A stretch of DNA of 39,154 nucleotides from Thermoplasmata archaeon (GCA_021806235.1 JAJZXU010000008.1:1-39154); one strand, 5' to 3'. Counted from the stretch's first letter, positions 1-8,578 are shown. Program-made: numbers and translations. The notes: generated by a model not told the origin, from the letters alone.

Positions 1-66
1 TTCAAGTTCGGTTTTCTCCTTATCTTCCAGTACCACCATTGCAGATGGTCTTCCCAATTTCCCCAT
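1..66 (-). CDS. IS630-family transposase, N-terminal fragment (cut by window edge)
   Basis: Reading leftward from an ATG at 66, the frame stays open to the window edge and gives 22 residues beginning MGKLGRPSAMVVLED. The GRPS motif near the start followed by acidic and basic residues is typical of the N-terminal helix-turn-helix of IS630/Tc1-mariner transposases, which cut and paste at TA dinucleotides with a DDE catalytic domain (outside this window). It sits just past the broken end of the MFS gene at 104-1075, so the element probably inserted there. The IS end should lie between about 104 and 130. Family assignment rests on a short stretch only. Confidence 0.6.
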   Translation of the reverse strand, partial: MGKLGRPSAMVVLEDKEKTELE

Positions 67-103
67 AACAGTATATTTGTTATAAGTATTTAAAATTAAC
101 CGA

Positions 104-1075
104 TTAAGTAATAGGACAGTCTACTAGTAATGTCTTAATGCCTAACCCAGGGAAAATGAATACGGTAAAAGTACCGAAAGTACTTGCAAATAAGCCCCAT
201 GCAATATACATAATTATCATTAATACAAAATATTTACGGAATTTGCCACTTTTTATAAATCCAGAAAATGTCATTTTAGATTCATTAATTATGTTTTCAT
301 CGCTTTTTTCTTTATTTTTTGACGTTCCTGCATATTTCTTAGTCATCTTATTAAACTCTTCTTTTTTACCCCGAAGCAATAGCCATCTAGGTGACTCTAT
401 AACTTGTTTTCTTGTTATAAAAATTCCAAGTGCTATAACGGCTATTATCCACATTAATATTCTAAAGCTGTAAAACCCAGCATGGAAATCCGTAACTGCC
501 AAATCAACAGTAAAGACCACAGGGATAGCCAATACCCACATTGTATATGGTATTGCTATAGAAAAATTACGTTCTTTCTTTGGAGAGAATTCTGCAATCA
601 TACTCCATGATGTCGGAACATCAGCACCAAGAGCTACTCCAGCAAAAAAGAATACTATGATAAACATAAAGGGATTTATGCTAAATCCATCTATCAGTGC
701 AGAGATCGCAAGTAATACCATGTCCCACATAAATACTGGTTTTCTTCCATATTTATCTCCAAATCTTCCTCCAAAAAAAGCCCCAAAAAATACACCGAAA
801 GACAGCGCGAATGGTATAAATCCCTCAGTAATAGTAGACATTGTCGGGAAATTAATGAGTAATAAAGTAATCACGACTCCCGCAGTTACAAAGAGAAAAG
901 CATCTAGGAAATCTGCCATACCTAGCGAAATAATCCATTTATATCTTTCTCTGTCTAACTTATTTTCATCCCAATTATTTAACTCTTCATTAATTGATTC
1001 TATTCCTGTTATATATACCACTCCCAAACATAAATTAATATGAAAGTATATAATGTCAGTTCCAAACAAGTACAC
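104..1075 (-). pseudogene. MFS transporter, truncated by an IS630-type insertion
   Basis: The product resembles the N-terminal 300 residues of a sugar/acid MFS permease in the cytoplasmic membrane. The loop 2-3 signature GGRFGDKYGRKP is clear, followed by helices up to about TM7 and the intracellular loop (ESPRWLLLRGKKEEF) typical of sugar porters. The family usually has about 430-460 residues and 12 helices. Here the frame runs into LVDCPIT and a stop at 104-106, next to an IS630-type transposase start, so the C-terminal half is lost. The first codon of the open frame is a GTG at 1075, but the conserved part starts later (near WDENKLDRERYKW), so the true start is uncertain. It lies 110 nt downstream of the aldolase gene on the same strand, and may once have imported that enzyme's substrate. 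Confidence 0.8.
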
Positions 1076-1185
1076 ATAATTATATCTGAGATCAAAATCC
1101 CAGAAACTATCACGTTTATATTATCTAACAGTTCCAGAAAGGTCTATTTATACGCAATAACAAAACCCATACAGATTAAAAAAAT

Positions 1186-2088
1186 CTAAAAATTGAGGTT
1201 TTTAGAAATTGCCAGTAGAAGTTTATTGAGTTTCCGTTCCATGAATTGCGGTGGGTAACTCGTCGGGGATCTGCATACTGTGCTTTCAATTACACCTCTG
1301 TGTTTTAATATAATCTTCTCAAGATGGACAAAGTAATCAAAGTTTTGAACCTCGAACTGCAATACAGGAAGAATTCCAGAGAAACACTCATTCTTTTTTC
1401 CTATCAGGGGCATGGTTTTTTTACTTCTATGAGGAAAATAATCAACCAGTGATGAACCAGGTATTACCCCGGATGACCCGGCAGCGAACTCCCTCACAAT
1501 GTTCGCACCGAGCATCCCTCCTAAAATGGAAACGGAGGAGCCAAGGTCTTTCCTCAGTTGCTTTATCCTATCAATGATAGAATTAAAATCTTTCCCCTCT
1601 ATTTTTATTCCGGAAAAATTAGAATACTCCTCCTTGAGTTTTACGAAGAACTCTGATGGCAAGCTAAAATTATAATCCTGCACAATGAATGGTATTTCAA
1701 CGCTTTTTGCGATCATGCTGAAATACTTTTCCATATTCTTTACGGTGAATGTTTCGAATGGATTTTTAATTGGTGGCATCACAATAATAGCCGTAACACC
1801 AGCATCTTCAGCTGCTTTTGACAGCATGATAGCAGGCTTCAGTCCGGTATGCGTTACCCCTGCATACACCTTCTTTCCTTTTTCAATATGTTCCATTGCG
1901 AGAGAGTAGAGGCTTACTCTTTCGACGGATGAAAGCTTGTAGAACTCTCCACCAACCATGGAAACAGCTATACCGGTACAACTCGTACCGTTGAGGAATT
2001 CAATAACCTTTGCAGTCTCATCAGGAGATATTTCCTCTTTTCGATCAAAAATTGTAGGCATAGCAGGTATAACTTCAAATTCATCCAT
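1186..2088 (-). CDS. DapA/NAL-family (dihydrodipicolinate synthase-like) class I aldolase
   Basis: A 300-residue TIM-barrel aldolase or lyase of the DHDPS/N-acetylneuraminate lyase family. The Schiff-base lysine is K162 in GIKIEG, and the catalytic tyrosine is Y139 in QDYNFSLP. The N-terminal GTSCTGIAVSMVGGE loop corresponds to the carboxylate-binding GTTGE loop of the family, but it is altered, so the substrate is unlikely to be simply pyruvate plus aspartate semialdehyde. Other members are 2-keto-3-deoxygluconate aldolases or 2-keto acid hydrolyases; I cannot choose. The start at 2088 has a GAGGTG ribosome site 7 nt upstream and a TATA box around 2122-2134. The truncated MFS gene follows on the same strand. 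Confidence 0.85.
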   Translation of the reverse strand: MDEFEVIPAMPTIFDRKEEISPDETAKVIEFLNGTSCTGIAVSMVGGEFYKLSSVERVSLYSLAMEHIEKGKKVYAGVTHTGLKPAIMLSKAAEDAGVTAIIVMPPIKNPFETFTVKNMEKYFSMIAKSVEIPFIVQDYNFSLPSEFFVKLKEEYSNFSGIKIEGKDFNSIIDRIKQLRKDLGSSVSILGGMLGANIVREFAAGSSGVIPGSSLVDYFPHRSKKTMPLIGKKNECFSGILPVLQFEVQNFDYFVHLEKIILKHRGVIESTVCRSPTSYPPQFMERKLNKLLLAISKNLNF

Positions 2089-2094
2089 ACTGGC

Positions 2095-2135
2095 ACCTCA
2101 GTTCTCAATATGTATAATGCAAGTATATATATAAC
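2095..2135 (-). promoter_or_regulatory. Promoter and ribosome site of the DapA-family gene
   Basis: On the minus strand a TATA element (TTATATATATAC) lies near 2123-2134, followed by a GAGGTG Shine-Dalgarno at 2100-2095, 7 nt before the ATG at 2088. Most first genes here appear leaderless, so this short-leader arrangement is worth noting. Confidence 0.55.
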
Positions 2136-2521
2136 CTATGAGTTGCATCACAAAAACTTGACCATCTTTCATCATCTTTTTATTTCTCTTAATTTATTAT
2201 TTTTCATGTGGGTTCATGGATTAAGTTCTAAATTATCGAATCTAAAATATATTGTACTCTTTTTAGGATCCCTGTTTCTGTATCTGAATGTTATCTTTTT
2301 CATTGGTATAATTTTTGAGTTGATACCCCCCCTTGCATTAGTTATGCAATGAGCTAAATAATTCTGAGATACATAAATATTATTGTAGCAATATACCAAC
2401 AAAATATATAATACATTCAGTGAAATGAAAGATTTCAGAATATCAAGTTATCATGATATGCCCAATAATTCACAAGGAGTATAAAAAGGTTAATATACTG
2501 TTTGATACATACAGCCACTAT
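2136..2521. other. Intergenic region, no convincing gene
   Basis: About 390 nt of AT-rich DNA. The plus strand has an 80-codon hydrophobic open frame (2110-2352) and the minus strand a 62-codon frame (2214-2402) containing a KIIPMKKITFRYRNRD stretch. Neither looks like a complete protein. The minus frame could be a decayed transposase end, but I cannot show this. A TATA-like TTAATATAC at 2490-2498 serves the next gene. Confidence 0.4.
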
Positions 2522-2653
2522 ATGGCTAAAACGCGAAAAAGAATCTTAAATCCTGTTACCGGCAAGTATTATGCTGTAAGGCAAAGGACAACCTCAGCAG
2601 GCACAAAGGGTCAGATAAAAGGGCTCTGGAAAAATAAAAATAAAAAAAAATAA
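2522..2653 (+). CDS. Small basic conserved protein, 43 aa
   Basis: The protein begins MAKTRKRILNPVTGKYYAV and ends in a lysine/asparagine tail (KNKNKKK). It is very basic, with no helix-breaking membrane segment and no cysteines. Such short basic proteins with a KTRKR start occur in Thermoplasmatales, and nucleic-acid binding is a reasonable guess, but I do not recognise a named family. The open frame extends upstream to 2453. I place the start at the ATG at 2522 because a TATA box (TTAATATAC, 2490-2498) lies about 25 nt before it, as expected for a leaderless transcript, and because residues before it look random. Confidence 0.6.
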   Translation: MAKTRKRILNPVTGKYYAVRQRTTSAGTKGQIKGLWKNKNKKK

Positions 2654-2680
2654 AGTGGAAATGGTAATATTACACAAAAA

Positions 2681-3184
2681 TTATTTTTTAGCTACATCCG
2701 GGACAAAATATACATCGGTTGGGCTGAATTTCTGATTTCTCCTGAACTTTGCCTTCACCGGCATACCTATGTACAGATCCTCTGCATCAGCACCGATAAG
2801 CCTTGCCATAAACAATGAATTGACGCCTTCAAATTCAATCATTGCCAGATTAAACGGTGTTTCAGAAAGAAATTCCTCCCCTCCAAAAAAGCATGTTGTA
2901 AATGCATGAACCTTTCCATGATTTGGCAATTCATACCATTCTGTTTTGGATCCGCATATCATGCAGTGGCCCCTGGGTGTTGCATAAACATATCCACATT
3001 TTTTATTTGTGCATTTGCTTCCCATCAGCTTTTTCTTTCCAAGAGCCCTGAAAAACTCTGAATCCTGTGCGTAGCTATGTATATAATCTATTTCATAGTG
3101 TGACTTTACAATTAATGGGTCAACATTATAAATTTCAGCTCCTTTCTGTGTCTCTTCCATTTTTGCATCGGGATTTAATGTCAC
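2681..3184 (-). CDS. DUF35 OB-fold protein with rubredoxin-like zinc ribbon (thiolase partner)
   Basis: A 167-residue acyl-CoA-binding scaffold protein. The zinc ribbon is formed by C58, C63, C74 and C77 (KCTNKKC and CMIC), followed by an OB-fold with the typical GKVHAFTTC strand and a C-terminal GMPVKAKF segment. In archaea DUF35 proteins bind thiolases and HMG-CoA synthase and help pass acetoacetyl-CoA between them. Its gene overlaps the end of the thiolase-like gene by 4 nt (3181-3184), so the two are translationally coupled and probably form a complex. The early residues (about 1-30) are a helical extension typical of the family. Confident in family; the physiological substrate depends on its unusual partner. 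Confidence 0.9.
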   Translation of the reverse strand: MTLNPDAKMEETQKGAEIYNVDPLIVKSHYEIDYIHSYAQDSEFFRALGKKKLMGSKCTNKKCGYVYATPRGHCMICGSKTEWYELPNHGKVHAFTTCFFGGEEFLSETPFNLAMIEFEGVNSLFMARLIGADAEDLYIGMPVKAKFRRNQKFSPTDVYFVPDVAKK

Positions 3185-4455
3185 TGTACCGCCTCCATTA
3201 TTGAAACCGCCACATATGTTCCAGTTCCTGCATGGCTGTGTATTAAGCCTCTTTTTGCATTTTTTACCTGTAATGTATCATCTTTAAAATGCTTCTTGAC
3301 TGTGTGCTGAAGTTGCCAGAACATGAACACTGCCTGCATAATTCCTGTTGCACCAACAGGGTGGCCTGCAGCAAGGAGTCCACCCGAAGGATTTACTGGA
3401 ACCTTTCCATGAAGTTCAGATTTGCCTTCATCTATAAATTGCCCGCCCTCTCCATATTTACAGAGGCCAAGGTCCTCATAGGTCTGTATTTCAGAGGATG
3501 TATATGCATCATGCAGTTCTACCAGATCCAGTTCATTTAGTGGATCTGTTATACCGGCACCTTTATATGCTTCCTTTGCTGCAGTTCTACCTGCCCTGAA
3601 TGAGTGAATTCCCGGGTATTTCAGGTTCTTATAGTCCGACTCCTTTTCATTGGAAAGTAGTGGCACCTTGCCGAATGGCCTATCCGACAACCTCATGGTA
3701 TCCGTACCTGTTCCTATTGAGGCAATTTTTACAGGTTTTGTTCCTTCCCTGTCTGCAATTTCAAATGCCTTTTCCTTGGAAGCAAGAATTGCAACGGCTG
3801 CCCCATCCGACATTGTGCAGACATCAAGCCTTGTTAACGGTGTTGACACCATTGGAGAGTTTCTAACATCCTGAACTGTAAGTTTCATAGGGCTCTGGGA
3901 ATATGGATTGTGAATTGCGTTTCCATGGTTCTTTACCGAAACCTTAGCAAGCTGTTCAACAGTTGTGCCAAATTCATGCATGTGCCGGTTAGCCATCATT
4001 GCATAATATCCGGTATAGAAACCTCCAACAGGGTAATCAAAATTTGTATCACTTGCAAGTGCTATGAATTCATTTCCCTTCCATGTATTGACATGTGACA
4101 TCGTCTCGAATCCGTATACAGCACATGTATCCATCCTTCCGGATGCTATTTCCTCAAAACCAGTTTGAAAAGCAAGGCCACCTGTAGCTCCGCCACCCTC
4201 AATTCTCTTGCTTGGTTTTGGGGATAGGCCTAAATAATCATTGACCATAATGCCCGCCATAAGCTGCCTCTGGAAATGATCTGAGAAATATGAAGCAACA
4301 GAACCATCAATTTCCTGGAGGGTAATGTTGGCATCATTTAAAGCATAATCAAACGCTTTTTTCACCCGCAATCTAAAATCCATATCAGGAGACGCCTTTG
4401 CAAACTTTGTCACACCCCCTGAAACCATATATACATCTCTTCCTTTATAACTCAT
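3181..4455 (-). CDS. Thiolase-superfamily protein (SCP2-thiolase-like), nucleophilic Cys apparently absent
   Basis: A thiolase-fold protein with ELHDAYTSSE and GHPVGATG (the catalytic His loop) well preserved. The position of the acyl-accepting cysteine, normally in a C-(A/S)-S-G motif, reads EGGGATGG, placing Gly (residue 99 of the longer frame) at the Cys site. The second cysteine region reads HSHAGTGTYVAVSI, also without Cys. A normal Claisen condensation is therefore doubtful, and an acyl-CoA-binding or DUF35-linked structural role is possible. The frame opens at 4485, but I prefer the ATG at 4455 (424 aa) because the AAATATAATA TATA element sits about 23 nt before it and the family begins near MSYKGRDVYMVSGG. 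The DUF35 gene overlaps its 3' end. Confidence 0.85.
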   Translation of the reverse strand: MSYKGRDVYMVSGGVTKFAKASPDMDFRLRVKKAFDYALNDANITLQEIDGSVASYFSDHFQRQLMAGIMVNDYLGLSPKPSKRIEGGGATGGLAFQTGFEEIASGRMDTCAVYGFETMSHVNTWKGNEFIALASDTNFDYPVGGFYTGYYAMMANRHMHEFGTTVEQLAKVSVKNHGNAIHNPYSQSPMKLTVQDVRNSPMVSTPLTRLDVCTMSDGAAVAILASKEKAFEIADREGTKPVKIASIGTGTDTMRLSDRPFGKVPLLSNEKESDYKNLKYPGIHSFRAGRTAAKEAYKGAGITDPLNELDLVELHDAYTSSEIQTYEDLGLCKYGEGGQFIDEGKSELHGKVPVNPSGGLLAAGHPVGATGIMQAVFMFWQLQHTVKKHFKDDTLQVKNAKRGLIHSHAGTGTYVAVSIMEAVQ

Positions 4456-4621
4456 AAAAATCAAATTATTATATTTATTTAACATATAATCTTTTTTATG
4501 AGAACTTTATTTCACCCTATCACCGGTTTTTTTACATTCTGAAACCATGCACTGGTAAAATTTTATGGGGGATAATGGCCATACATTTCGGTTATGGCAT
4601 TTGTTATATATTATAGATAAT

Positions 4622-4993
4622 CTATACAATATTTTCTATTTTATCTATGGCATCCGGATAAAATGCTACATAATCCCTTATTTTTCTAAATTCTCTGCTT
4701 GAATTATTGTATCTCCACACCTTATCCTTTTCTATAATGTTATCATATTTCAGTGAATAATAGGAGGCCCGTCCCTTATAGGGGCATATGCTATGTGCAT
4801 CTGATGGCTCTAGGTATTTCTCAACATCGTTAAATGATATATAATATACAGGATCATGTCCATCTTCCTTTAATAAAAGGGCATTTGAAGTTTCTATAAT
4901 TGATTTTCCATTTTTTATTAACCTTATTTTGCCATTAACCTTTTCAACAAATATTTTATGTCCATTTTTTGAGTAAACTATTATTTTTTCCAT
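4622..4993 (-). CDS. DUF427 family protein
   Basis: A 123-residue protein with the DUF427 hallmark SICPYKGRASYYSL (about residues 72-85) and the C-terminal DYVAFYPDAIDKI strand-turn. DUF427 is a small beta-rich fold of unknown biochemical function. The ATG at 4993 (MEKIIVYS) is favoured over the frame's upstream codon because a TATA element (TTAATAATATTT, about 5010-5022) lies 20-25 nt before it. It is a single gene between the thiolase-like pair upstream and the deacetylase on the same strand, with about 150 nt on either side. Confidence 0.85.
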   Translation of the reverse strand: MEKIIVYSKNGHKIFVEKVNGKIRLIKNGKSIIETSNALLLKEDGHDPVYYISFNDVEKYLEPSDAHSICPYKGRASYYSLKYDNIIEKDKVWRYNNSSREFRKIRDYVAFYPDAIDKIENIV

Positions 4994-5144
4994 GGAATAC
5001 AATGTGTAAAATATTATTAAGTTTTATGAACATTAACCACACGATTTTTATCAGTAAAAACTGTGATATCCTGAAATTATAATGTTATATGCAATAATTT
5101 TATTAATTTTTTTTAACGGTATCCTTATTTATTCTGATGTTTGT

Positions 5145-6023
5145 CTAATCTTTAAAATTTTTTATCCAGAATTTTGCTATTTCCTCTCTCGTTGTTATCC
5201 AGATATCATCATATTTCATTATATAATCCATAAATTTTATAAGTGCTGGAAATCTGCCCGGCCTGCCAGTTACTCTTACATGGAACGCTGCTGTCATCAT
5301 TTTTGGCTGTTTCTGTGCTTCATCATGCAGGGTATTAAATGTGTCTATCAGGTATTCTAAAAATTCATTTGAGGTTGAAAATCTATTCATTGGCGATAAA
5401 AAATGAAAATCATTTGCATCCGGTGTATATGGCAAAATTAATAACCTGTTGTAAAAAAATGGTAAATCATCTGCATATGAATCAGAGTCATATATAAAAT
5501 TATCAAATTCTGATAATATGTCTACTGTATTTTCAGTCGGTTCACGTGCATAAAAACCCGCTGGTTTTTTACCCGTTAATTTTTCAATTAAATCTATTGA
5601 ATTTTTAATCTCATTATATTCAGCACTGTAACCCATGTTATACAGTTCTGTCCAGTAGTAGCCATGATCGCATATTTCATGTCCATTTTCTATTATGTTT
5701 TTTGTGGCATACATATTAGTTTCCAGTGCTTTTGCCGTTGCAAAGAATGTAGCCTTTATATTTCTTGAATTAATAGCATTAAGGATTCTCCATATACCGG
5801 ACCTCTGGCCATATTCATATACTGTTTCATTGCCTATATCCCTTCTATTTGCATCCACGGGTAAAAACTCACCTATGCTTTCAACTACTTTGTCCCTGTT
5901 ATAGGAATGTTCCGATCCCTCCTCATAATTAAAAACCAGTGAAACTGCTAAATTTTTATTTTCTGGCCATTTAAAATTCGGGTAATCATTATGATAGCCA
6001 GTAAAGTCTCTTTTATATACCAT
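5145..6023 (-). CDS. Polysaccharide deacetylase-fold protein, PuuE-like (putative allantoinase family)
   Basis: A 292-residue NodB-fold hydrolase. It matches the pattern of cofactor-independent allantoinases (PuuE): FNYEEGSEHS near residue 31, VYEYGQRSGIWRI near 69, GHEICDHGYYW at 114-124, and FIYDSDSYADDLPF near 176. In classical deacetylases the first motif carries an Asp metal ligand; here it is the NYEEG form seen in PuuE-type proteins. The substrate could be allantoin, another ureide or a cyclic amide. It follows the APC permease by 31 nt and also has its own TATA (TTTATATTAA, about 6041-6050) 23 nt before the ATG. That pairing suggests uptake and hydrolysis of the same compound. Confidence 0.8.
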   Translation of the reverse strand: MVYKRDFTGYHNDYPNFKWPENKNLAVSLVFNYEEGSEHSYNRDKVVESIGEFLPVDANRRDIGNETVYEYGQRSGIWRILNAINSRNIKATFFATAKALETNMYATKNIIENGHEICDHGYYWTELYNMGYSAEYNEIKNSIDLIEKLTGKKPAGFYAREPTENTVDILSEFDNFIYDSDSYADDLPFFYNRLLILPYTPDANDFHFLSPMNRFSTSNEFLEYLIDTFNTLHDEAQKQPKMMTAAFHVRVTGRPGRFPALIKFMDYIMKYDDIWITTREEIAKFWIKNFKD

Positions 6024-6054
6024 ATATAATCAATAAAAATTAATATAAATATTT

Positions 6055-7641
6055 TTACGCTGTACTTTTATTATTTTCCGGTTTCATATAATAATATCCA
6101 CTGTACAGACCTATGAAATAAAATATAATGGAAATAATGACAAAGGTAACAATATCAAATGGATAATGGATTAGATTTATTCCACCAAAATAAGTACTTC
6201 CAGAATAGGACATTAGCAGTACAAATATCAAATAAAATGGATACCATATACCACCTTTTATTTCCTTTTTATCTATTTTGTTCTTCCTTTTTGAAAATAA
6301 AAATAATATAGCGATCACAAGAACAGAGGGTAAGGCAATTCTCAAATATTCGAAGCCTGTCCAGTATAATAATAAACTGCCTACAATGAAACCTGCAGGT
6401 GCCAGTATATCTGCAAAGGGCAATCTAAAGCTATTGCTTTTTTCTACCTTTAAATATTTTCTGAAAACAAGCAGGCTTATTGCCGCAGGTGCATAAGAAA
6501 CTAGAGAAGCATCAACAAATACCAGTGCCACACTTATAAATACCGGTATTAAAAATGTATAAAATGCACTTATTATTAGAACAACTATAACGGAAATATA
6601 CGGTACACCTTTTTTATTAATTTTTGCAAAAATTGCTGGAATATAGCCATTCTCCCCCATAACAGCAAGAACCCTTGCAGCACCACCACTATACACAAGG
6701 CTTGATGAAGCGGATGAATGTATAGATGTAATAAATATAAAATATCCCATTACAACTAAACCCACACCAAAGGCCACAGCGGGCAGTGGGAATGTTAACG
6801 TTGATAACTTTGACCAGTTCCCCTCGGTTATACCAAGATATGACCAGTTTATGTCACCTATAAAAATTATGGATAGCACTTCATATAAAATAAACGATAT
6901 TACTATTGATAATATAACGGCTACTGGAATCCATTTTCTTGGATTTTTAATCTCTTCTGCGTATTCAACAGGTTGCCTGAATCCGGCATATGCATACACC
7001 GTTGTTGCAATTGCGAACAGCAAGCCTGTACTTCCATACGGTATAAACCCTCCGCGGAACCTGTAAAAATTTGCAGGATGGAAATAAAAAGCTAAAAAGA
7101 ATATGCCTATAAATGCCAGTGATAATAATTTAAGCCAGGTTAAATATATATTTGATTTGTTTAAATATTTAACCCCAAAATAATTTCCAAGGAAAAATAG
7201 AAATACAATTATTACCGTTATAATCTCACCATAAATTGTAAGGGTTCCCACTGTTAAATTAAACAACGGCGGAAAAAAGAAACTTAAATATTCCACCATG
7301 CCAACAACTTCAGAAACCGGTGCCAGAACGTATCCAAGGAAAACACCCCATGCATTGAATAACCCTGCTATCGAACCATTGGAGATGTGTGGATAAGCTC
7401 CAGCAGCACCTGATCTGGGTAAAACAGTTCCAAGCTCCACATAAATTAAACCAATAACCAGCATCATTAATGCACCAATTAACCATGCAACTGTACCTGC
7501 AGGTCCTGCAGCAGCCAGTACTGTTACAGGTATAAACAGTATTGCGGATCCAACTATGGCACTTATTCCCATGAATGTTGCACCGAAAATGCCAACTTCC
7601 TTTTTATATGCATTGCCCCTTAATTCGTCTATATCTACCAT
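6055..7641 (-). CDS. APC-superfamily amino acid/polyamine permease
   Basis: A 528-residue polytopic membrane protein with about 12-14 hydrophobic helices. The N-terminus (GIFGATFMGISAIVGSAILFIPV) holds the unwound TM1 substrate motif of APC transporters (G-S/A-G region), and the ELGTVLPRSGAAGAYPHIS segment is the conserved TM2-loop. The C-terminal helices are less conserved. It probably takes up an amino acid, amine or ureide by proton symport. It precedes the PuuE-like gene by 31 nt. Its promoter is covered by a perfect 22-bp palindrome at 7648-7669, which implies tight ligand-controlled repression. The start at 7641 is supported by the TATA at about 7665-7674. Confidence 0.85.
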   Translation of the reverse strand: MVDIDELRGNAYKKEVGIFGATFMGISAIVGSAILFIPVTVLAAAGPAGTVAWLIGALMMLVIGLIYVELGTVLPRSGAAGAYPHISNGSIAGLFNAWGVFLGYVLAPVSEVVGMVEYLSFFFPPLFNLTVGTLTIYGEIITVIIVFLFFLGNYFGVKYLNKSNIYLTWLKLLSLAFIGIFFLAFYFHPANFYRFRGGFIPYGSTGLLFAIATTVYAYAGFRQPVEYAEEIKNPRKWIPVAVILSIVISFILYEVLSIIFIGDINWSYLGITEGNWSKLSTLTFPLPAVAFGVGLVVMGYFIFITSIHSSASSSLVYSGGAARVLAVMGENGYIPAIFAKINKKGVPYISVIVVLIISAFYTFLIPVFISVALVFVDASLVSYAPAAISLLVFRKYLKVEKSNSFRLPFADILAPAGFIVGSLLLYWTGFEYLRIALPSVLVIAILFLFSKRKNKIDKKEIKGGIWYPFYLIFVLLMSYSGSTYFGGINLIHYPFDIVTFVIISIIFYFIGLYSGYYYMKPENNKSTA

Positions 7642-7647
7642 TAACAG

Positions 7648-7674
7648 ATAAATACCACGTGGTATTTATAAACG
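7648..7674 (-). promoter_or_regulatory. Palindromic operator over the permease promoter
   Basis: Positions 7648-7669 are a perfect inverted repeat: the half-site ATAAATACCAC is followed directly by its reverse complement, centred between 7658 and 7659 (core CCACGTGG). Read on the minus strand, the outer arm forms the TATA box (TTTATAAATA, about 7674-7665) and the inner arm covers the expected start of transcription, with the ATG at 7641. A repressor dimer bound here would block TBP/TFB or RNA polymerase. The cognate regulator is not identified in the window. Confidence 0.7.
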
Positions 7675-8063
7675 TTCCTTTATAAATTGAACAGCATTTC
7701 AATTTCAATGAATATTCCCGTAAATACTTTATACATTATTAATAATTTGAATGTTGTCGGTATAATTTTCTGTAAATAATAACAATCTGTAGTCAATAAT
7801 ATTAATGCATCGTATACTGGCAATTACTTATCTGTATTATCCTTCATGGAATATTCCACACTGCAATATTCAACGGTGACATAGCATTATAATTATAAAT
7901 ATGAAACACCGTACTAAAATAGTAGAATAAGCATTTCTGTGATTATTATAAACCGTATATATCAAAATGAATAAAACGACATAAACAGGCAAAAAATAGT
8001 TATAGATATACTGCATTATTAGAGTTTCCAGTAATTATTTATATGCCGGAATCGATGTTAATG
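7675..8063. other. Intergenic AT-rich region without a recognisable gene
   Basis: About 390 nt, very AT-rich, with stops in all frames at short intervals. I see no RNA-like fold, repeat array or coding remnant. It separates the permease promoter from the SDR debris. Confidence 0.5.
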
Positions 8064-8340
8064 TTATGGTCTCCAGCAACCCTTATTATTTATCAAAAAT
8101 TCCACCGTTTTATTAATATCTTCAGATGGATATCTATCCCTATATAATAATGCCTCATTTTTATATTCATGTTTTGATTTATCGATAAATCCCGGTGCTA
8201 TCCCATTTACCTTTATATTATAATTTAGTAATTCCCTTGCCAGTGACTTTATAGGGGGGGCACTTCAGAAGTTACGCCTGAGGAGACTGGGGCTCTACCC
8301 GCAAGGGCAACTCCCGTTATTATAACATTTTTGCTTATAC
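8064..8340 (-). pseudogene. Short-chain dehydrogenase (SDR) remnant, internally deleted
   Basis: Reading leftward, 8340-8312 gives SISKNVIITG, which matches the start of the SDR nucleotide-binding TGxxxGxG region. About 8250-8064 gives KSLARELLNYNIKVNGIAPGFID and then about 37 more residues to a TAA at 8064-8066, matching the region after the YxxxK active site. Roughly 130 central residues are missing, and the join contains a run of seven G (8254-8260) that shifts frame. The GC-richer junction (8262-8320) resembles a transposon end. The gene is dead. Which enzyme it was cannot be said. Confidence 0.65.
8262..8320 (+). repeat. IS200/IS605-type terminal sequence remnant (tentative)
   Basis: The stretch GGGCTctaCCCGcaAGGGCAAC (case marks shared and different bases), within about 8290-8311, matches the corresponding part of the IscB-element left ends (14366-14387 and the complement near 37395-37416) at about 17 of 22 positions, and its GC content stands out from the surroundings. 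It lies exactly between the two SDR remnants. On the minus strand it also reads as GVALAGRAPVSSGVTSEVPPL, which could be a TnpB C-terminus or altered SDR sequence, so the origin is open. Confidence 0.35.
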
Positions 8341-8578
8341 TTTCAAAATTCTTTTATTACTATTTAATATTATTATGAAAACAATAGTCTTTGATGAAAA
8401 ATGCTGTTAAATTATAATTTTGCCATTCTATGGTATAACCAGTTATTTGGCAATTATAACAGGCATGTTATACTAAATAATGCCCATGTTACCGGTAACT
8501 GCATTATCCGCATTACTTATAGCTATTGGCGTAAATATGAGTAAAATTTATATATAATACCATTAAAAAATTTTCATT
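8341..8578. other. Short intergenic segment with no supported gene
   Basis: AT-rich. A plus-strand ATG gives MKTIVFDEKCC and then a stop, which vaguely recalls the first residues of Zn alcohol dehydrogenases, but it is too short to call. Confidence 0.3.

Noticed and set aside
2110-2402. Overlapping hydrophobic plus frame and KR-rich minus frame
   Set aside because: Both are short with no recognisable motifs and no promoter or ribosome site; composition explains them.
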